Of a stretch of 29,229 nt of DNA, positions 13,403 through 21,900 are shown in pieces; the stretch's first letter is position 1, and each line of letters starts with the position of its first letter. The notes beneath the pieces were generated by a model that was given only the letters and a program-made list of their open reading frames with translations, did not search any database and was not told the DNA's origin. A program made the translations under genes and the position numbers. Origin of the DNA: Actinomycetota bacterium (GTDB lineage Bacteria; Actinomycetota; Acidimicrobiia; Acidimicrobiales; JAHWLA01); the NCBI GenBank assembly GCA_019347595.1, contig JAHWLA010000006.1:1-29229 (forward strand). Direction: 5' to 3'.

Positions 13403-13921
13403 TTACAGGTAGCCGGTGGGGCCGGCCGGTGGGCCCCCGCCGTCCTCGGGCACCGGTGCGCCGGGCGGGAGGCCGCGCTGACGGCGCATCTGCTCGAGCT
13501 GGGCCTGGGCTGCCATCTGCTGGGCGAACAGGGTGGCCTGGATGCCGTGGAACAAACCCTCCAGCCAGCCGACGAGCTGGGCCTGGGCGACCCGCAACTC
13601 GGCCTCGGACGGCGCTGCCGCGCTCTCGAACGGCATGGCCAGGCGGTCGAGCTCCTCACGCAGGTCGGTCGACAACCCTTCGGCCAGCTCGCGCACCGAG
13701 GTCTCGTAGATCTCACGCAGCCGCGAGCGGCTGGCCTCGTCGAGTGGTGCCTGGCGCACCTCCTCCAGCAGTTGCTTGATCATCGAGCCGATGCGCATGA
13801 CCTTGGCAGGCTGCTCGACCGTCTCGCGCTCGGGCTTGTCCGGTGCGCCAGGCGTCGCCTCCTCGGTCTCGGGCATGACGATGATCTGCGGTGCTCGCTG
13901 GTCCGGGCTCTCCTGGGACAT
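13403..13921 (-). CDS. bpa: Bacterial proteasome activator Bpa/PafE
   Basis: This 172-aa protein strongly resembles M. tuberculosis Rv3780 as I recall it. It has VEQPAKVMRIGSMIKQLLEEV (in part, 36-55), PLDEASRSRLREIYETSVREL and AQAQLVGWLEGLFHGIQ (112-128). It ends in GYL, matching the C-terminal GQYL-type motif that docks into the 20S proteasome. Bpa forms a 12-subunit ring that opens the gate without ATP and promotes degradation of unfolded proteins. ATG 13921 is preferred to ATG 13930, because GGAAGG then sits 9 nt upstream. It follows the phosphatase gene by 20 bp. Proteasome core genes are not in the window. Confidence 0.93.
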   Translation of the reverse strand: MSQESPDQRAPQIIVMPETEEATPGAPDKPERETVEQPAKVMRIGSMIKQLLEEVRQAPLDEASRSRLREIYETSVRELAEGLSTDLREELDRLAMPFESAAAPSEAELRVAQAQLVGWLEGLFHGIQATLFAQQMAAQAQLEQMRRQRGLPPGAPVPEDGGGPPAGPTGYL

Positions 13922-13941
13922 GGGGTCCATCCTTCCCCGTC

Positions 13942-15045
13942 TCAGCGCCGGGAAGCCAACAACGGCACCAGCATCTCGGCCGACGTCAGTGATCCGTGCC
14001 TGCTGCGCAGCCGGGCCTCGCCCGCATCGGCGGGGTCGAGGAAGGCGATCGGCTCGAACGGGACCAGCGCCACGTCGCCCAGCCGGGCAGGCACGTCGGG
14101 GCCCACGAACCCGTTGCCCAGCCATCCGTCGGCCAGGACCTCGTCGCGGGTGCGCACCCACGCCACGTCGCCATAAGCCGCCTCCGCCCGCTCGGCCAGC
14201 CGACCCGCCGTTCCCGCCCTGGCGTGCAACCAGCGGAACCGCCCCTCGCCCGACACGAAATCGACGTCGGCCCACACGTCGGGCTCGATCGCCACCACGG
14301 CGTCGCCGACGTCGACCTGGCCGTGGTCGGACGTGACGACCAGTGCCGCCCCGGCCGGCAGCTCCGCCACCAGGTCGCCCACCAGCCGGTCGGCGAAGGC
14401 AAGCTCCGCGTCGTAGTGCTCGCCCAGCCCGTACGCATGCGCCACCTTGTCGATGCCGTCGTAGTAGGCGTACACGAAGCTGTCGCCCGCGGCGAGGGCG
14501 CGGCGCACCTCGACGGCGATGGCCGACGGCGTGCGCCAGCCGTGGAGGCGAGCGCTGCCGAGGTGCGCGTCGGTGAAGCCGGTGTGGGCGAACTCCGCCC
14601 GGCTCACCACGCGGGGCGACGTCCCCTCGAAGATGGGGAGTGTCTGGATGGATGCCGGCGGGATCGACTCACGGGCGTCGCCCTCGTCGGTGCGCCAGCG
14701 CAGGACGTTCAGCGTTCGCCCATTCCCCACGTACATCCGGTAGCCCAAAATCCCGTGTTCGGCAGGCGGCCGGCCCGTGCTGATCGACGTCAGCGCGGCC
14801 GAGGTCGTGCTGGGCGCCACCGACGTGACGGGGCCGCCCGCCATGCCGGTGAGCACCGGGGCGTGGTGGGGGCGGGCCTGGAGCTGCTCCCACCCCAAGC
14901 CGTCGAGGACGACGAGGACGACCTGTCGGGCGTCGAGCACCGGGGCAGGCAACCAGGGCTCGGAGCGCCCAGCCAGCACGGCAGGCACGACCGAGGCGAT
15001 GCAGCGCCCGCCGTAGTCGGGGACGACAGGGGTCGGTCGCGTCAT
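13942..15045 (-). CDS. Alkaline phosphatase superfamily / nucleotide pyrophosphatase-like protein
   Basis: This 367-aa protein has QVVLVVLDGLGWEQLQARP, where Asp of LDGLG is a metal ligand. APSTTSAALTSISTGRPPAEHGILGY follows, with the nucleophilic Thr/Ser and the ..G..P..HGI.GY pattern of type I phosphodiesterases. DSFVYAYYDGIDKVAHAYG supplies further metal ligands, and VVTSDHGQVDVG supplies Asp-His. Such enzymes cleave phosphodiester or phosphate bonds. No signal peptide is seen, so a cytoplasmic role is likely; the substrate is unknown. The start is ATG 15045 with TAACGT 7 nt upstream. It precedes bpa, probably in one transcript, and diverges from the Rrf2 gene. Confidence 0.85.
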   Translation of the reverse strand: MTRPTPVVPDYGGRCIASVVPAVLAGRSEPWLPAPVLDARQVVLVVLDGLGWEQLQARPHHAPVLTGMAGGPVTSVAPSTTSAALTSISTGRPPAEHGILGYRMYVGNGRTLNVLRWRTDEGDARESIPPASIQTLPIFEGTSPRVVSRAEFAHTGFTDAHLGSARLHGWRTPSAIAVEVRRALAAGDSFVYAYYDGIDKVAHAYGLGEHYDAELAFADRLVGDLVAELPAGAALVVTSDHGQVDVGDAVVAIEPDVWADVDFVSGEGRFRWLHARAGTAGRLAERAEAAYGDVAWVRTRDEVLADGWLGNGFVGPDVPARLGDVALVPFEPIAFLDPADAGEARLRSRHGSLTSAEMLVPLLASRR

Positions 15046-15052
15046 CCGGGTG

Positions 15053-15074
15053 ACGTTACGCGGCGTCGTACCAT
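15053..15074. promoter_or_regulatory. Divergent leaderless promoters for the phosphatase and Rrf2 genes
   Basis: TAACGT (minus, 15058-15053) lies 7 nt before the ATG at 15045. TACCAT (plus, 15069-15074) lies 7 nt before the GTG at 15082. The 36-bp gap thus holds both promoters, and the Rrf2 protein could control both genes here. Confidence 0.5.
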
Positions 15075-15081
15075 GGGGGGC

Positions 15082-15531
15082 GTGAAGGTCTCCACGCGCG
15101 GCGACTACGCCAGCCGCGCCCTGCTCTCCCTGGCCCTCCATCGCGAGGACGGCACGCCGACGTCGGTGCGCGACATCGCCGAGCGCACCGGCCTGCCCCA
15201 GCCCTACCTGGAGCAGATCCTCCTCGCCCTCAAGGGCGCCGGGCTGGTGCGCTCGAAGCGCGGCGTCGGCGGCGGGTACGTCCTCGCCCGCGACCCCGCC
15301 GAGATCACGCTGGGCCAGATCGTCAGCGCCGTCGACGGCCCCATCGTGGCGGGCGACTTCGGCGAGCCCCACACCAACGGGGCGTGCGACCACGAGGGCC
15401 AGTGCGTCCTCCTCGCCGTGTGGGCGGAGGTCAGCCGCCACATGCGCGAGCGCCTCGACTCGTTCACGCTGGCCGACATGGTGGCCCGCGCCCAGGGCAA
15501 TCCCGCCGCCCTGCTCGCCCCCCTGGCCTAG
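15082..15531 (+). CDS. Rrf2-family transcriptional regulator
   Basis: This 149-aa protein starts MKVSTRGDYASRALLSLA. It has the winged helix with SVRDIAERTGLPQPYLEQIL (28-47) and the wing SKRGVGGGYVLAR (58-70), all classic Rrf2. The cluster loop has Cys102 and Cys108 (ACDHEGQC), spaced as in IscR, but the third cysteine is replaced by a Trp-containing stretch. An Fe-S cluster would therefore need another ligand. GTG 15082 is preferred over ATG 15073: it gives the family's normal N-terminus and lies 7 nt after TACCAT. It may regulate itself and the divergent phosphatase/bpa genes; this is inference from position. Confidence 0.9.
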   Translation: MKVSTRGDYASRALLSLALHREDGTPTSVRDIAERTGLPQPYLEQILLALKGAGLVRSKRGVGGGYVLARDPAEITLGQIVSAVDGPIVAGDFGEPHTNGACDHEGQCVLLAVWAEVSRHMRERLDSFTLADMVARAQGNPAALLAPLA

Positions 15532-15561
15532 CGGCCTACCGCGCCACCGAAGCCCGCGAGA

Positions 15562-15602
15562 TGTGCGGAGTTGGTGATCGGGGCGATCGCAAACTCCGCA
15601 CA
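15562..15602. repeat. Inverted repeat, TGTGCGGAGTT family, copy 2
   Basis: TGTGCGGAGTT (15562-15572) and AACTCCGCACA (15592-15602) form a perfect 11-bp stem with a 19-nt loop, followed by CTTCG, the same plan as 12307-12347. The loop has an inner GATCG/CGATC stem. It sits between convergent genes (Rrf2 and the 247-aa protein), where it may also end transcription. Confidence 0.75.
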
Positions 15603-15611
15603 CTTCGGATG

Positions 15612-16355
15612 TCAGAAGGGGCGGTGGGGTGGGTCGCCGGCGCGGGTGGTCTCCTCGGGGCGGATACCGCCCACCTGCTCGATCCCTACCTCGCCGCCCA
15701 GCCGCCGGGCCACGACGTCGACCAGCCGGACCCCGGGCCGCCCGGCGACGGCCCGCAACGCCGTCACGTCGCCTTCCACCACGGCGCCGAACACCACCGG
15801 CCCGTTGGGATCGAGCTTCTGGAGCAGCCCGGCCAGACGGGCGATGTCGGCCTGGAACTGGGCCACGAAGTCGGGGTCCTCGGTGTCTGTGAGCATCCGC
15901 ACCAGCCCCTCCCGCTCCGACTCCGCCGCCCGGCGCTCACGAGCCGCCCACCGGTCGAGGCTGCCGTCCACCGTCGACGGACCCCCGCCGGGCGCCGCCA
16001 CCAGCAGGGCGCGCACCGTCGTCCCCTCGATCTTCGCCCGCGCCTCCGCCTCCGTCGTGTACGCCGTGAACGACACGGCGGCCACCACCCGCCCCTCGAC
16101 CCGGGCAAGGGCTGTCTTGCGCCGCACCACGTAGGCCGGGATCTCGGTGCCCGCCAGCGGCGCGCCGCCCGAGAACAGCCGCTCCCCGTCGGCCAAGGCG
16201 CCGCCGTCGTCGGACGACACCACGTCGTCGCCGTCGGCCTCGTTCAGCACCACGGCGACGCCCGCGGCCAGCACGAAGGCGATCAGCGCCCCCACGGCCC
16301 GGATCACGAGCCGGCGGGCGCCCGCCTCGTCGAGCGGCTCAGCGGAGGCCGGCAC
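15612..16355 (-). CDS. Membrane-anchored hypothetical protein (247 aa)
   Basis: The N-terminus is short and cytoplasmic, with one TM segment (about 17-37, LVIRAVGALIAFVLAAGVAV). The outside part is alpha/beta rich, with EIPAYVVRRKTALARVEGRVVAAVSFTAYTT in pieces and a helix with WAARERRAAESEREGLVRML. The sequence LDPNGPVVFGAVVEGDVTALRAVAGRPGVRLVDV near 180-215 is typical of extracytoplasmic anti-sigma-like or hypothetical actinobacterial proteins. I recognise no family or catalytic motif. The start is GTG 16355, overlapping the end of rluD by 17 bp, so it is the last gene of the dksA-lspA-rluD unit. Confidence 0.72.
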   Translation of the reverse strand: MPASAEPLDEAGARRLVIRAVGALIAFVLAAGVAVVLNEADGDDVVSSDDGGALADGERLFSGGAPLAGTEIPAYVVRRKTALARVEGRVVAAVSFTAYTTEAEARAKIEGTTVRALLVAAPGGGPSTVDGSLDRWAARERRAAESEREGLVRMLTDTEDPDFVAQFQADIARLAGLLQKLDPNGPVVFGAVVEGDVTALRAVAGRPGVRLVDVVARRLGGEVGIEQVGGIRPEETTRAGDPPHRPF

Positions 16356-17253
16356 GGACGGCCTCGAGGTCGGGCGGCAACGGCGACGTGAACGTCACCC
16401 GCTCGCCGGTGGCCGGGTGGTCGAACGACAGCCGGAAGGCGTGGAGGAACGGGCGTGGCGAACGCAACCCTCGGCTGGAGCCGTAGCGGGGGTCACCCAC
16501 CACGGGGTGCCCGATGGCGGCCATGTGCACGCGGATCTGATGCGTCCTTCCCGTCTCCAGCTTGCAGCGCACCACCGTGCACGGGACGGGGTCGTCGTAG
16601 CGCTGCTCGACCTCGTAGCGGGTGCGCGCCTCCCGGCCGTCGGGCCGCACCGCCATACGCGTGGCGTCGGCACCCGATCGCCCGATCGGCGCGTCGACCA
16701 TCCCGGCAGGCGACTCCACCTGCCCGACGACCAGGGCGAGATACAGGCGCTCCACCGTCCGCTCCTGGAGCTGCGCCACCAGCGAGCGGTACGCGTCGGC
16801 GGTGCGGGCCACCATCAGCAGTCCCGACGTGCCGGCGTCGAGACGGTGCACGATGCCCGGCCGGCTCGGATCGTCGCCTGCGCCCGCGTCGGCCAAGTCG
16901 GGGAACCGGGCCAGCAGCCCCTGCACGAGGGTGCCGGTGGCGTTGCCCGCGCCGGGATGGACGACGAGCCCCGACGGCTTGTCGACCACGATGACGTGGT
17001 CGTCGGCGTGGACGATCGCCACCGCTACGCCCGCCTCGGCCACCAACGCCGTGTCCACCGGGTCGGGCAGCGTGACCGACAGCACCTCGCCCTCGGCCAT
17101 GCGGCGGCTCTTGGTGGCGACGGGCTTGCCGTCGACGACGACGCGGCCGTTGGCGACCAAGTCGGCCACCTCGGCCCGCGACAGGTCGGTGAGCATGGCG
17201 ACCACGCGGTCGACCCGCTCGCCCGCCAGCCCCGCGGGGATCGTCTCTGTCAC
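16339..17253 (-). CDS. rluD: RluA/RluD-family pseudouridine synthase
   Basis: The 304-aa protein has an N-terminal S4 domain (about 11-60, ERVDRVVAMLTDLSRAEV and GRVVVDGKPV). The catalytic domain has VVDKPSGLVVHPG, then GIVHRLDAGTSGLL with nucleophile Asp139, and KLETGRTHQIRVHMAAIGHPVVGDPRYG. It converts uridine to pseudouridine in large-subunit rRNA; the exact positions are not predictable. The GTG start at 17253 overlaps the lspA TGA as GTGA. The lspA-rluD pair next to the division cluster is common in actinobacteria and firmicutes. Confidence 0.93.
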   Translation of the reverse strand: MTETIPAGLAGERVDRVVAMLTDLSRAEVADLVANGRVVVDGKPVATKSRRMAEGEVLSVTLPDPVDTALVAEAGVAVAIVHADDHVIVVDKPSGLVVHPGAGNATGTLVQGLLARFPDLADAGAGDDPSRPGIVHRLDAGTSGLLMVARTADAYRSLVAQLQERTVERLYLALVVGQVESPAGMVDAPIGRSGADATRMAVRPDGREARTRYEVEQRYDDPVPCTVVRCKLETGRTHQIRVHMAAIGHPVVGDPRYGSSRGLRSPRPFLHAFRLSFDHPATGERVTFTSPLPPDLEAVRAGLR

Positions 17254-17699
17254 CGCTCCCGCCCCCAGACCACCAGGAGGACGGCACCCACGCTGATGGC
17301 GATGTCGGCCACGTTGAAGATCGGCCACCACTGGAGGTCGATGAAATCGACGACGCCGCCCTGGTCTCGGAACACGCGGTCGACGACGTTCCCCAACGCG
17401 CCGCCGAGGACGAGTCCGGCGGCCACCGCCGTGACCGTCGTCATCGCCGTGGAGCGGGCGACCACCAGGAGCACCACCATGACCACGACGGCGCCGATGA
17501 CGATGACGGGCCCCAGCCCCCGGCCCAGGCCGAAGGCGATACCCGGGTTGATCGACAGGTTGAGGCGCAGCGTCCAGACGAGATGGATCGGCCCGTCGGT
17601 CAGGGCGCGCAGCGCCCACTCCTTGGCGAGCTGGTCGAGGACGACGACGACCGCGGCCACGGCGGCCACCAACGGCAGCCGACCGGCCGTCGGCCTCAA
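17250..17699 (-). CDS. lspA: Lipoprotein signal peptidase
   Basis: This 149-aa integral membrane aspartyl protease removes signal peptides from prolipoproteins after diacylglycerol transfer. It has four TM segments. The conserved boxes are DQLAKEWA (22-29), NPGIAFGLG (51-59), GGALGNVVDRV (99-109, catalytic Asp107) and FNVADIAISVG (128-138, catalytic Asp132). The start is taken as TTG 17699, which overlaps the dksA-like TGA as TTGA and gives the normal length. The open frame goes on upstream inside the neighbouring gene, so longer starts are artefacts. The thermonuclease lipoprotein at 3178 would be among its substrates. Confidence 0.9.
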   Translation of the reverse strand: MRPTAGRLPLVAAVAAVVVVLDQLAKEWALRALTDGPIHLVWTLRLNLSINPGIAFGLGRGLGPVIVIGAVVVMVVLLVVARSTAMTTVTAVAAGLVLGGALGNVVDRVFRDQGGVVDFIDLQWWPIFNVADIAISVGAVLLVVWGRER

Positions 17700-18283
17700 C
17701 GGCGGGACAGGCCCCCGCTCTTGCAGGCCACGCACAGCCGAGCGTAGGGAAGCGCCTTGAGACGGGCCTTCAGGATGGGCTGGCCGCAGTTCTCGCACGT
17801 GCCGTAAGTGCCGCTGGCGATCTTGGCCAGCGCGTGGTCGATCTCCTCGACGGCAGCCCGGGCCTGGGCCGACAGGGCCAGGTCGCGCTCACGGTCGATG
17901 TTCATGGTGCCACCCTCGCCCGACTCCTCGTCGAACTGGATGTCCCCCGGCTCCATCTCCTGGGCGAGCTGGTCGGCCTCCGCCTTGAGCGCTTCCGCCT
18001 GCTCGGTATACGTCTGCCGCTCCTGTTCGAGGAGCGCCACTTGCTCTTGGAGGAACTTGTCCAACACCGGTGCCTTTGCCCGCTTGGGGGGAGTGGGTGC
18101 CGCGGCCTTCTTGGCCGCCGCTTGCTTCGTCGGGGTCTTCTTCGCGGGAACCGCCGCCTTCGGTGACGAGGCGGCTGCCTTGGCGGGCGCCGCCTTCTTG
18201 GTGGGAACCGCCTTCTTGGCGGGAACCGCCTTCTTGGTAGGAACCGCCTTCTTGGCGGGCGGCTTGGAAGCTCTGCTTGGCAT
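17696..18283 (-). CDS. DksA/TraR-type zinc finger protein with H1-like basic tail
   Basis: The protein has 195 aa. Residues 8-70 are a Lys/Ala/Pro repeat (units like KKAVP and KKAAP) resembling a histone H1 tail. Residues 72-150 form a coiled-coil region with the acidic segment GDIQFDEESGEGG. A C4 zinc finger follows: Cys163, Cys166, Cys184 and Cys187 in CENC...CVAC. DksA proteins reach into the RNA polymerase secondary channel; actinobacterial members are often found before lspA. The basic tail is an unusual addition that may bind DNA. The start is ATG 18283, with GGGAG about 9 nt upstream and -10 TACGGT at 18322-18317. It overlaps lspA. Confidence 0.88.
   Translation of the reverse strand: MPSRASKPPAKKAVPTKKAVPAKKAVPTKKAAPAKAAASSPKAAVPAKKTPTKQAAAKKAAAPTPPKRAKAPVLDKFLQEQVALLEQERQTYTEQAEALKAEADQLAQEMEPGDIQFDEESGEGGTMNIDRERDLALSAQARAAVEEIDHALAKIASGTYGTCENCGQPILKARLKALPYARLCVACKSGGLSRR
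18201..18262 (-). repeat. 18-bp tandem repeats coding for the basic tail
   Basis: Units close to GGAACCGCCTTCTTGG(C/T) plus two bases repeat about three and a half times. On the coding strand they read AVPxKK repeats of the DksA-like protein. Confidence 0.65.
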
Positions 18284-18341
18284 CAGAATGCGCTCCCAGG
18301 GTCGGAAGAGTGGCGGACCGTACCATGCGGCCGCCGCGCAC

Positions 18342-18710
18342 TCAACGGATGCGGGGTCCCTGCAATTCCCGGCCGGTGGACTTCCGGCTGGGACGCTCGG
18401 CGCCCGCCGCCAGCGCCTCGTGCAGCAATCGGGTGGCGTCGTCGGCGTCCACGCCGCTGATCTTCACCCGTTTCGAGCGGCTGGACTCGCCGCTGGTCAA
18501 GCTGACGGCGTCCTTGGCGACGCCCAACGTCTCGGCCACCAGGGCAATGACAGCCTCATTGGCCCGGCCCCCCTCGGGCGGCGCGGCGACCCGCACCTTG
18601 AGGGCGTCGCCGTGCTTGCCCGCCACCGCCGTGCGCCCCGCTCCCGGCTGGACGTGGAGACGCAGCACCACGTCGCCCCCGGCGGTCACGTCGAACAGGT
18701 CGTCAGGCAC
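18342..18710 (-). CDS. DUF167/YggU-family protein
   Basis: This 122-aa protein contains the DUF167 core: VVLRLHVQPGAGRTAVAGKHGDALKVRVAAPPEGGRANEAVIALVAETLGV in pieces over residues 14-64, then SLTSGESSRSKRVKISG. The PPEGGRAN motif is diagnostic. The family is small, widely conserved and of unknown biochemistry, and is often found next to yggT or yggS in a division-linked neighbourhood, as here. A C-terminal Arg-rich tail is extra. The start is GTG 18710; TACAGT lies 8 nt upstream, so it may be nearly leaderless. It diverges from ileS. Confidence 0.88.
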   Translation of the reverse strand: MPDDLFDVTAGGDVVLRLHVQPGAGRTAVAGKHGDALKVRVAAPPEGGRANEAVIALVAETLGVAKDAVSLTSGESSRSKRVKISGVDADDATRLLHEALAAGAERPSRKSTGRELQGPRIR

Positions 18711-18892
18711 GGGAGACCACTGTAGTGGGGGGTCTCATGGCGCCCGGCAGGGAATCGGCGAGCCATCCGTCCTCGCCCGCAAGGATCGACGACGAAGGAA
18801 GCCACCAGGCTTTCGAGGAGGAGGACGCAGCGGGCGGCGGCAGAGGCCGTCGATTGCCGGCGTTGCGCCATGGGACGCCCCACTGCGGCGAA

Positions 18893-18898
18893 TACCCT
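18893..18898 (+). promoter_or_regulatory. -10 box TACCCT, probable leaderless ileS start
   Basis: TACCCT followed by 6 nt and the ATG at 18905. It supports this start over the frame that stays open back to 18725. The 180 bp upstream show no T-box sequence. Confidence 0.5.
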
Positions 18899-18904
18899 GG
18901 GACC

Positions 18905-21900
18905 ATGTCCGCGTCCGATCCCGCCGAGCAGCCGTACCCGAACGTCGAGCAGCAGCCTGCGTTCCCGGGGATCGAGGCGCGCATCCTGGCCTTCTGGGAG
19001 CAGGACGACACCTTCCGGGCCTCGGTGGAGCAACGGCCGGCCGGCGACAACGACTTCGTCTTCTACGACGGGCCCCCCTTCGCCAACGGGCTCCCCCACT
19101 ACGGCCACCTCCTCACCGGCTACGTCAAGGACGCCGTCCCCCGCTACAAGACCATGCGGGGCCACCGGGTCGAGCGCCGTTTCGGCTGGGACTGCCACGG
19201 CCTGCCCGCCGAGATGGAGGCCGAGAAGGAGCTGGGGATCAGCGGCCACGTGGCCATCACCGACTACGGCATCGAACGGTTCAACGACGCGTGCCGCACG
19301 TCGGTGCTGCGGTACACCAACGAGTGGCGGTCCTACGTCACCCGCCAGGCCCGCTGGGTCGACTTCGAGAACGACTACAAAACCCTCGACCTCCCCTACA
19401 TGGAGAGCGTCATGTGGGCCTTCAAGCAGCTGTGGGACAAGGGGCTCATCTACGAGGGCTACAAGGTGCTCCCCTACTGCTGGGAGTGCGAGACGCCGCT
19501 GTCGAACTTCGAGACCCGCCTCGACGACGCCTACCGCGACCGCGACGACCCCACGCTCACCGTGTGGTTCGAGCTGGAGACGGGCGAGCGCCTCCTGGCA
19601 TGGACCACCACCCCGTGGACCCTGCCCTCGAACCTGGCCCTGGCCGTCGGCCCCGACATCGAGTACTCGGTCTACGAGCTCGACGGCGCCCGCTACATCA
19701 CCGGCGGCGCCGTGCCCGAGGACGTACCGGTGGTGAGCACCGTGCGGGGGTCTGAGTTGGTGGGGCGGCGCTACACGCCCCTGTTCCCGTTCTTCGCGGA
19801 CGTGCCGAACGCGTTCCGGGTGCTAGCCGGCGACTTCGTGAGCACCGACGACGGCACGGGCGTGGTCCACATCGCGCCGGGCTTCGGCGAGGACGACCAG
19901 CGGGTGTCGGAAGCGGCCGGCATCCCCGTCGTAGTGCCGGTCGACGAGCACGCCCGCTTCACGGCCGAGGTGCCCGACTACGAGGGCGTGCAGGTCTTCG
20001 AGGCCAACGCGCTGGTGATCCGCGACCTCAAGGAGCGGGGCCATGTCGTCAAGCACGAGGTGTACCGGCACTCCTATCCGCATTGCTGGCGGACCGACAC
20101 GCCACTGATCTACCGGGCCATCTCGTCGTGGTTCGTGAAGGTCACCGACATCAAGGAACGGGCGCTCGAACTCAACCAGAAGATCAACTGGGTGCCCGAG
20201 CACATCCGAGACGGCGCCTTCGGCAAGTGGTTGGAGAACGCCCGCGACTGGTCGATCTCCCGCAACCGCTTCTGGGGCTCGCCGATCCCGGTGTGGAAGT
20301 CGGACGACCCCCGCTACCCGCGCCTCGACGTCTACGGCTCGCTCGACGAGCTGGAGCGCGACTTCGGCGTGCGGCCTGCCGACCTGCACCGACCCGGCAT
20401 CGACGAGCTGACGCGGCCCAACCCCGACGACCCCACCGGGCAGTCGACCATGCGGCGGGTGGAGGAGGTGCTCGACTGCTGGTTCGAGTCGGGCTCGATG
20501 CCCTACGCGCAGGTGCACTACCCGTTCGACAGCCGCAAGTGGTTCGAGGGCGGCCACTTCCCCGCCGACTTCATCGTGGAGTACGTGGGCCAGACGCGAG
20601 CCTGGTTCTACAACCTGCACGTCCTGTCGACGGCGCTGTTCGACTCCGAGCCGTTCGCCAACTGCGTGGTGCACGGCGTGATCCTCGGCGACGACGGGCG
20701 CAAGGCCTCGAAGAGGCTGCGCAACTACGTCGACCCCGAGGAGATGTTCGAGACCTACGGCGCCGACGCCGTGCGCTGGTTCCTGCTGTCGTCGCCGGTA
20801 CTGCGGGGCCAGGACCTGGTGTTCACGCGCAAGGGTGTCGCCGACGCCGTGCGCCAGGTCCTCAACCCCATCTGGAACGCCTGGTACTTCTTCTCGCTCT
20901 ACGCCAACGCCGACGGCTATCGGGCGCGCTACCGCGTCGACGCCGAGGGCGTGCTCGACCGCTACGTGCTGGCCAAGACGCGGCAGTTGGTCGAGCAGGT
21001 GACCGAGCGCATGGACGCCTACGACCTGTCGGGCGCGTGCGACGCGGTGTCGGGGTTCCTCGACGCGTTGACGAACTGGTACATCCGTCGTTCACGCGAC
21101 CGGTTCTGGGAGAGCGACGCCGACGCCTTCGACACGCTCTACACGGTGCTGGCCGTGCTGTGCGGGACGGCGGCCCCGCTGCTGCCGATGGTGACCGAGG
21201 AGGTGTACCGGGGGCTGACGGGCGAGCGCAGCGTGCACCTGACGGACTGGCCCCGGGCCGACGAGCTGCCCGCCGACGAGGAGCTGGTGGCGGCCATGGA
21301 CCTCGTGCGCGACGTGTGCTCGGCGGCGTCGTCGGTGCGCAAGGCGGCGGGGCTGCGGGTGCGGCTGCCGTTGCCCGCCTTGACCGTCGCCGCGCCGGAT
21401 GCCGAGCGCCTGGCGCCGTTCACGCAGTTGGTGGCCGACGAGCTCAACGTGAAGGACGTGCGGCTCTCCGACGACGTGTCGGCGGTGGGGCGGTACCTGT
21501 TGCAGGTGGTGCCCGCCGTGCTGGGCCCGCGGCTGGGGGCCGACGTGCAGAAGGTGATCAAGGCGGTGCGGGCGGGCGAGTGGGAGCGGCGGGCCGACGG
21601 GTCGGTGGTGGTGGGCGACCGGACGCTGGCCGACGACGAGTACACGCTGCGGCTGGTGCCCGCCGACGAGGCAGTGAGCCGGGCGCTGCCCGGCGACCGC
21701 GGGCTGGTGGTGCTCGACGTGGCGGTAACGCCCGAGCTGGAGGCCGAGGGCTTGGCTCGCGACGTGGTGCGGCTGGTGCAGCAGGCCCGCAAGGACGCCG
21801 GGCTGCACGTCTCCGACCGCATCCACCTGGTGGTCGACGCCGGCGACCACGACGACGTGCGGGCAGCAGTGGAGGCACACCGGGGTTACGTGGCCGACCA

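Noticed and set aside
18713..18736. Hairpin CCACT/AGTGG with outer GAGA/TCTC before ileS
   Set aside because: The loop is only 2 nt and the outer arms need a 4-base bulge. It mainly overlaps the -10 of the DUF167 gene.
18725..18904. T-box riboswitch upstream of ileS
   Set aside because: Actinobacterial ileS genes often have one, but no TGGTACCGCG-type sequence or anti-sequestrator is present, and the ATG appears leaderless.
18725..18904. N-terminal extension of IleRS from 18725
   Set aside because: The extra 60 residues have no synthetase similarity that I can see, and TACCCT 6 nt before 18905 marks the start.
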